From contig URDY01000005.1 in NCBI GenBank assembly GCA_900546665.1, positions 62,001-126,000 on the forward strand: a stretch of DNA of 64,000 bases, written 5' to 3'. The notes below the pieces were generated by a model. That model was not told the origin of the DNA and ran no database searches. It worked only from the letters and a program-made list of their open reading frames with translations. Each line of letters starts with the position of its first letter. The stretch's first letter is position 1. Below are positions 59,678 through 64,000 of this stretch, piece after piece. Source of the stretch: an uncultured Paraprevotella sp. (GTDB lineage Bacteria; Bacteroidota; Bacteroidia; Bacteroidales; Bacteroidaceae). The position numbers and the translations under genes were made by a program.

Positions 59678-60316
59678 ATGGGAATCTTATCAAAAATATT
59701 TGGAAAATCCAAAGAAGAAAACAGTACTAAGGTAGGTGGAATGGAAGACTTCATGACACTTATACGCGTATATTATCAAGCGGTCATGGCAGTACAGCTT
59801 GGCATAAGTAATTTATCTGCACTTCCTGATTTACGTATCTTCAAACAATCTCTGCACGTCGCAACTGTTAACAACAAACTGGGTATTGGAGAGAAGAAGC
59901 GCTGCAAAAACATGCTTATTGACGTATATGGCATTAGCGAAGATTTCTTTAAGGAAATCGACAACAGTATCAAACGTTCATGCAAGAATGTCAATGATAT
60001 CAGAACCTACCTTATCATGTTCCAGGGATTCAGCCAGGATTTGATGATGCTCATGGGAAACCTTATGCAATGGAAGTTCCGTATGCCAGCTATGTTTCAT
60101 AAGGCATTACGTGGCATGACAGCCAAAACCATTCATGACATTATGACTAAAAATGATTGGAAAGACGAAGGCGTACGCCGCACATGTGTAGGTATCAGAA
60201 AATACCAACACCATCTTGGATATTCAGAAAACTGGATGACAGAATACGTCTACCACATCATTATGCTGGCCAAAAAAGAGCCAAAGCCTAAAGATTTGGA
60301 CGACAAAAAAGGATAA
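59678..60316 (+). CDS. Conserved hypothetical protein, helical
   Basis: A 212-residue soluble protein I do not recognise. After a short basic start (GILSKIFGKSKEE) it is mostly helical, with a Met-rich middle (MFQGFSQDLMMLMGNLMQWK, about residues 109-128) and a conserved-looking C-terminal part (KYQHHLGYSENWMTEYVYHI). There are no signal peptide, membrane helix or nucleotide motifs. It lies between rmlA and the zapB-like gene with a consensus -7 box and inverted repeat upstream, so it is probably expressed by itself. The basic head and cell-division neighbours hint at a cytoplasmic housekeeping role, but nothing shows it. Confidence 0.7.
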   Translation: MGILSKIFGKSKEENSTKVGGMEDFMTLIRVYYQAVMAVQLGISNLSALPDLRIFKQSLHVATVNNKLGIGEKKRCKNMLIDVYGISEDFFKEIDNSIKRSCKNVNDIRTYLIMFQGFSQDLMMLMGNLMQWKFRMPAMFHKALRGMTAKTIHDIMTKNDWKDEGVRRTCVGIRKYQHHLGYSENWMTEYVYHIIMLAKKEPKPKDLDDKKG

Positions 60317-60321
60317 AACAT

Positions 60322-60352
60322 TTTGGATATTAAACAAATTTTTATAAATTTG
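60322..60352 (+). promoter_or_regulatory. Promoter of the zapB/zapA-like pair
   Basis: TTTG (60322-60325), a 19-base spacer and TAAATTTG (60345-60352); the leader to the ATG at 60369 is about 10 bases. Confidence 0.85.
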
Positions 60353-60368
60353 TAACGAGAAGGCACAT

Positions 60369-60662
60369 ATGACTGCTGAGGAAGAAAAACTAATGCGAAT
60401 TCTTGAAGTCAGGATAACACAACTTATTCTGGATTTCAAAGACTTGGAATCAAAAAATGCCATGCTTGCAGAACAACTACAAAAAACTGAAGCTGAATTA
60501 ACTGAACTACGAGTCGAACAGGAAGAGCTGAAAGCAGCATACGAAAGTCTCAAAATAGCGAAGATGATTGAAATTAGCGACACAGATATGAAAAACGCGA
60601 AATCAAGATTATCTAAGTTAGTGCGTGAAGTAAACAAATGTATCGCCCTTCTAAATGTTTAA
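60369..60662 (+). CDS. ZapB-like coiled-coil cell-division protein
   Basis: A 97-residue coiled coil (about residues 10-70, heptads through LEVRITQLILDFKDLESKN and KTEAELTELRVEQEELKAAY) with a basic C-terminal helix KSRLSKLVREVNKCIALLNV. Proteins of this form precede zapA in Bacteroidota and are considered ZapB-like FtsZ-ring factors. The assignment rests on length, coiled coil and synteny rather than a signature. Its stop is 4 bases before the zapA start. Confidence 0.7.
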   Translation: MTAEEEKLMRILEVRITQLILDFKDLESKNAMLAEQLQKTEAELTELRVEQEELKAAYESLKIAKMIEISDTDMKNAKSRLSKLVREVNKCIALLNV

Positions 60663-60666
60663 TCCC

Positions 60667-60975
60667 ATGAACGAAGTCAGCGAATACTTTACTATAAGAT
60701 TACGACTGGGAAATCAGATCCTACCGCCGATAACAATTAAAAGAAGCGAAGAACTGATTTATCGTGATGCAGAAAAACTCATCAATGAACGGTTAGGGCA
60801 ATATGCCACACGATATCCTGGGCAAGAGAATATCACCTATCTCTACATGGCGATTTTAGATATTGCCGTAGCCCTGAAAAGAGAAGAAGAACGAAACGAC
60901 ACGACTCCCTTCGTAGAAAGCATGCAGAGAATGCTTAATGGCATCAATGATGCCTTGCAGTCCCCAAAGGAATAA
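60667..60975 (+). CDS. zapA: Cell-division protein ZapA
   Basis: A 102-residue ZapA-family protein; the start is ATG 60667 because the longer frame begins inside the upstream gene. The N-terminal domain has YFTIRLRLGNQILPPITIKR and the conserved EELIYRDAEKLINERLGQYA (about 30-49). A helix YLYMAILDIAVALKREEERN that forms the dimer/tetramer coiled coil follows. ZapA cross-links FtsZ protofilaments at midcell. It ends 27 bases before a stem-loop that separates it from rny. Confidence 0.88.
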   Translation: MNEVSEYFTIRLRLGNQILPPITIKRSEELIYRDAEKLINERLGQYATRYPGQENITYLYMAILDIAVALKREEERNDTTPFVESMQRMLNGINDALQSPKE

Positions 60976-61000
60976 AATATTAGTAAAACAATAAAACTTA

Positions 61001-61057
61001 CACACGCACAGTCTCTCCAATGCGACTAAAAGCAAATGAAGAGTTGTGCGTGATTTT
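61001..61057 (+). terminator. Stem-loop with U-tract between zapA and rny
   Basis: CACGCACA (61003-61010) pairs with TGTGCGTG (61045-61052), an inner CTCT/AGAG pair (61013-61016 with 61040-61043) extends it, and ATTTTTT follows. The 23-base loop is longer than usual for a terminator, so it may be a small structured RNA or a 3'-end element. 6S RNA sits next to zapA in many bacteria, but this element is far shorter than 6S RNA. Confidence 0.6.
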
Positions 61058-61085
61058 TTATATTTATATTAAAAAATTATTTGTT

Positions 61086-62618
61086 ATGTTAGAAACCATA
61101 TCTGCCCTGGCTGGCTTACTTGTAGGATGCGCCATAGGTTATGCCTTATTCCGCTATGTACTGACTGCCAAAATGAAACAGGTTCTGGAAGAGGCACAAA
61201 AAGAATCTGAAGTGATCAAACAGAAAAAACTTCTTGAAGTTAAGGAAAAATTCCTCAATAAGAAATCCGAACTTGAAAAAGAGGTTCAGCAACGCAATCA
61301 GCAAATCCAACAGCATGAAAACCGATTGAAACAAAGAGAAATCAGTCTCAACCAAAGACAGGATGACCTGAACCGCAAACGCAATGAGATTGACAATGAA
61401 CGCAAACGGTTGGACAATATCCAGCAAGGCTTGGATAAACGTGAGGAAGAACTCAAGGAAATGGAAAACCAGGAGCGCATTAAACTTGAAACTATCAGCG
61501 GTCTGAGTGCAGATGAAGCCAGAGAGCGCCTTATTGAATCTCTTAAAGATGAAGCAAAGACCAATGCGGCCAGCTATATTAATGAGATCATGGATGACGC
61601 TAAAATGACTGCAAACAAAGAAGCCAAGCGAATAGTCATTCAAAGTATTCAACGTGTAGCCACAGAAACAGCTATCGAAAACAGCGTTACTATTTTCCAT
61701 ATTGACAATGATGAAGTCAAAGGAAGAATCATTGGTAGAGAAGGAAGAAATATCAGAGCATTGGAGGCTGCTACTGGTGTTGAAATTGTGGTAGATGATA
61801 CTCCTGAAGCTATCGTTATCTCTGCATTTGACCCGGTTCGTCGAGAAATCTGCCGACTGGCCCTACATCAATTGGTAACAGACGGACGTATTCATCCTGC
61901 GCGTATAGAAGAAGTTGTTGCAAAAGTAACCAAACAAGTAGAAGAAGAAATTATTGAAACAGGAAAACGAACCGCCATCGACTTGGGTATTCATGGTTTG
62001 CATCCTGAATTGATACGTATCGTGGGCAAAATGAAATATCGTAGCAGCTATGGTCAAAACCTGCTCCAGCACGCCCGCGAAACAGCGAACTTGTGTGCAG
62101 TTATGGCTTCTGAATTAGGTTTGAATCCCAAAAAAGCCAAACGCGCCGGACTTTTGCACGATATAGGTAAAGTGCCTGATGAGGAGCCGGAATTACCACA
62201 TGCTATTTATGGTGCCAAGTTAGCTGAGAAATATAAAGAAAAGCCTGAAATATGCAACGCTATTGGAGCTCACCATGACGAAATGGAAATGATGACATTA
62301 TTGGCTCCTATCGTACAAGTATGTGATGCCATCAGTGGAGCCCGTCCAGGTGCCAGACGAGAAATAGTTGAAGCCTACATCAAGCGTCTCAACGACCTTG
62401 AAAATATAGCTATGAGCTATCCTGGAGTAACCAAAACCTATGCGATCCAGGCCGGTAGAGAATTAAGAGTCATAGTGGGAGCAGACAAGATCAATGATAA
62501 GCAAACAGAAAGCCTTAGCACTGAAATTGCCAAAAAGATTCAAGATGAGATGACATATCCCGGACAAGTCAAAATTACTGTAATACGCGAAACAAGAGCT
62601 GTTAGCTACGCTAAGTAG
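61086..62618 (+). CDS. rny: Ribonuclease Y
   Basis: A 510-residue protein with start at ATG 61086; an upstream frame reaching 61020 would begin inside the stem-loop. It has one N-terminal membrane helix ([20 protein letters not shown], about residues 4-23), a long charged coiled coil (about 30-190), a KH domain ([20 protein letters not shown], about 218-237) and an HD domain ([13 protein letters not shown], about 356). The KH-HD order and membrane anchor identify RNase Y, the endonuclease that starts mRNA decay and is common in Bacteroidota. No -7 box is evident, so it may be read through from zapA. Confidence 0.96.
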   Translation: MLETISALAGLLVGCAIGYALFRYVLTAKMKQVLEEAQKESEVIKQKKLLEVKEKFLNKKSELEKEVQQRNQQIQQHENRLKQREISLNQRQDDLNRKRNEIDNERKRLDNIQQGLDKREEELKEMENQERIKLETISGLSADEARERLIESLKDEAKTNAASYINEIMDDAKMTANKEAKRIVIQSIQRVATETAIENSVTIFHIDNDEVKGRIIGREGRNIRALEAATGVEIVVDDTPEAIVISAFDPVRREICRLALHQLVTDGRIHPARIEEVVAKVTKQVEEEIIETGKRTAIDLGIHGLHPELIRIVGKMKYRSSYGQNLLQHARETANLCAVMASELGLNPKKAKRAGLLHDIGKVPDEEPELPHAIYGAKLAEKYKEKPEICNAIGAHHDEMEMMTLLAPIVQVCDAISGARPGARREIVEAYIKRLNDLENIAMSYPGVTKTYAIQAGRELRVIVGADKINDKQTESLSTEIAKKIQDEMTYPGQVKITVIRETRAVSYAK

Positions 62619-62641
62619 AATTAATTAAATCATATTCATAT

Positions 62642-62684
62642 AAAACGGGAGATAAACAGTGTTTTTACCTCCCGTTTTATTTTC
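62642..62684 (+). terminator. Terminator of rny
   Basis: AAAACGGGAG (62642-62651) pairs with CTCCCGTTTT (62669-62678), with an inner TAAA/TTTA pair and 7-base loop, followed by ATTTTCC. It begins 24 bases after the rny stop. Confidence 0.88.
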
Positions 62685-62885
62685 CATAACTTATACCCCT
62701 CTAATACTTCATTCTTCTCTCTGTTTTTCAAAAGCATCCAACCTCATATGAGTTACTGTTTTATTTCGAAAGAATCTTATAATCTGAGATAACTTGTTCA
62801 TAGAGCACCAATAGGTGTACAGAAGTTATATTTCTGTACTTTCATTTATTTTGTCCATGTCTTTACAAGTACATGTCTCTACCTC

Positions 62886-63773
62886 TTATTTTCTGAAATA
62901 TTCAACAAAATAAATACCACACAATATCATCGCAGCACCTACTAATGCTAATATTGTCACCCTTTCGCTTAAGCAAAGATATGAAGCTATCAATGTCACC
63001 ACAGGATTTAAATAAATATAGTTGGTAGCGCGTACGACCCCTAAAGATTTCATCACGATATTCCACCCCCAATAACAAAGAAACGATGCTACAATACCTA
63101 AAAACAATATATTAAATATTACAACAGGTTGGAAATACAACGAAACATCTGTCTGCAGAGGCCAAATAATAAAACAAGGCAATATAGTCAGCACACCGTA
63201 AAAAAACACTTTACGTGTAATAAAAAGCATAGAATATTTGTGATTCAGAATCCGCACCAACAATGAATATAAAGCCCAGGTAACTGCTGCAACCAATGCC
63301 AACATATCACCTAGTGGTGATAATTTTAGGAAGAAATGACCATTCAAAACCACCAGACTCATTCCTGCCAAGGCAATAAGTGAAAACAACATCTGCTTCC
63401 TGTTTATTCTTTCTTCCTTATAACACAACCCCAAAAGTAAAGTGGTCAGCATTGGCGTACTGCATACAAGAAGCGAAACATTTGAGCAATAAGAATAAGT
63501 TAATGCTATATTTTCTGTTAAAAAATAAAGCGAACCTCCACAAATACCAGCTAATAGAAGTAACATCTCATCTTTTACACTATCCGACCATAATTTTAGT
63601 CTAAGCGAAAAAGGACAAATACAGATATAAGCTAAAAGAAAACGAAGAAAGAAAATATCACTAGGACGTAAACCAGCATTGATCAGTACCTTGGTAGAAA
63701 CAAAGGTAATTCCCCATACAGTCACAATACACAATGCCATCAAATGCACATAATGTGACTTCATTATTCTCAT
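62886..63773 (-). CDS. EamA/DMT-family transporter
   Basis: A 295-residue protein with ten membrane helices in two EamA repeats. The first begins MALCIVTVWGITFVSTKVLI, with LRPSDIFFLRFLLAY, and the second repeat starts near LSPLGDMLALVAAVTWALYS. The C-terminal SYLCLSERVTILALVGAAMI is also typical of drug/metabolite transporters. The substrate, probably an amino acid or metabolite exported, is unknown. An ATG at 63764 is an equally likely start. A GTACAGAA/TTCTGTAC hairpin at 62817-62839 lies beyond its stop. Confidence 0.9.
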   Translation of the reverse strand: MRIMKSHYVHLMALCIVTVWGITFVSTKVLINAGLRPSDIFFLRFLLAYICICPFSLRLKLWSDSVKDEMLLLLAGICGGSLYFLTENIALTYSYCSNVSLLVCSTPMLTTLLLGLCYKEERINRKQMLFSLIALAGMSLVVLNGHFFLKLSPLGDMLALVAAVTWALYSLLVRILNHKYSMLFITRKVFFYGVLTILPCFIIWPLQTDVSLYFQPVVIFNILFLGIVASFLCYWGWNIVMKSLGVVRATNYIYLNPVVTLIASYLCLSERVTILALVGAAMILCGIYFVEYFRK

Positions 63774-63793
63774 AAAATCTAATTTGTATATAT

Positions 63794-63979
63794 TTACTCA
63801 GACAACAATTTCTTTAGGAATTCATCCAATTCCTCATCCAAGCCTTTCAATAATTCATCATCGAATATCAAAGTATCATCATCTACCAAATACAAATCAC
63901 TGATTGTCTCTTTATCTTCATCTATCAAGACAAAAGAATAAGGTTTGAGTATAGGTAGCTTCTCCAACTCATTCTTCAT
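63794..63979 (-). CDS. Hypothetical acidic small protein (start may lie beyond window)
   Basis: A frame of 61 codons from the ATG at 63979, but the same frame stays open to the right edge, so the true start may be outside. The protein is very acidic at its C-terminus (DDELLKGLDEELDEFLKKLL) with an N-terminal hydrophobic-acidic strand pattern. I do not recognise it. It ends 20 bases before the DMT transporter start, which suggests one transcript. Confidence 0.5.
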   Translation of the reverse strand: MKNELEKLPILKPYSFVLIDEDKETISDLYLVDDDTLIFDDELLKGLDEELDEFLKKLLSE

Positions 63980-64000
63980 ATTCTGAATACAGAGTCGAAG

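Noticed and set aside
61001..61057. 6S RNA next to zapA
   Set aside because: The element is about 57 bases, whereas 6S RNA is around 180 bases with a large central bubble; I kept it only as a hairpin.
1..64000. CRISPR arrays, tRNA or rRNA genes
   Set aside because: No spaced direct repeats, cloverleaf-like sequences or rRNA signatures were noticed on either strand; a dedicated scan was not possible.

Overview
The window comes from a Bacteroidota chromosome, most likely order Bacteroidales (Bacteroides, Prevotella or Paraprevotella relatives). Three things point there: about fifteen promoters of the form TTG/TTTG-N19-20-TAnnTTTG, typical of the Bacteroidota housekeeping sigma factor; a UpxY/NusG-like antiterminator at the head of a polysaccharide operon; and type III glutamine synthetase, DUF5686 and a Por-type C-terminal tail. 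I cannot assign a genus. I saw no rRNA, tRNA, CRISPR array or intact insertion sequence.

Positions 1-23,626 (minus strand) form one long exopolysaccharide/capsule operon read from a promoter near 23,856. The order is antiterminator, Wzx flippase, a [4Fe-4S]/F420-dehydrogenase-like protein, GT2, pyruvyl transferase, GT2, an insertion-sequence remnant carrying a promoter, gtrA, gtrB, a GtrC/GT-C-like protein, GT2, GT11 fucosyltransferase, GT2, Wzy, three GT4 enzymes and the initiating sugar-phosphate transferase. A translationally coupled trio (PqqD-like, nucleotidyltransferase-like, HprK-like kinase) follows, then an internal promoter, wza and a Wzc-type co-polymerase cut by the window edge. 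Genes from about 9.1 to 22.5 kb look clearly more AT-rich than those on either side, suggesting an exchanged repeat-unit cassette between stable export genes.

Positions 23.6-25.4 kb are a sparse spacer with leader hairpins, tandem repeats and one small unknown ORF. Positions 25.4-30.4 kb (minus) are a nitrogen-assimilation cluster: outer-membrane protein, PII, AmtB and glutamine synthetase III. Positions 30.6-40.2 kb hold a lone acyltransferase, a sodium/solute symporter, a GNAT protein, two coiled-coil ORFs that look like one frameshifted gene, a PurF-like protein without its catalytic cysteine, and a DUF5686 outer-membrane protein.

Positions 40.2-46.4 kb (minus) are an operon for 2-oxoacid/aryl-acid interconversion: omega-amidase, IorA, IorB, aminotransferase, phenylacetate-CoA ligase and an ACT protein. 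After it come a GH43 enzyme, an isolated 47-residue membrane ORF, rmlC-rmlB, a 1,211-residue secreted multidomain protein and a HAD phosphatase. A complete Wzc, divergently transcribed from a WcaJ-type initiating transferase and rmlA, forms a second exopolysaccharide locus. The window ends with a conserved unknown gene, zapB/zapA-like genes, rny, a DMT transporter and a small acidic ORF.
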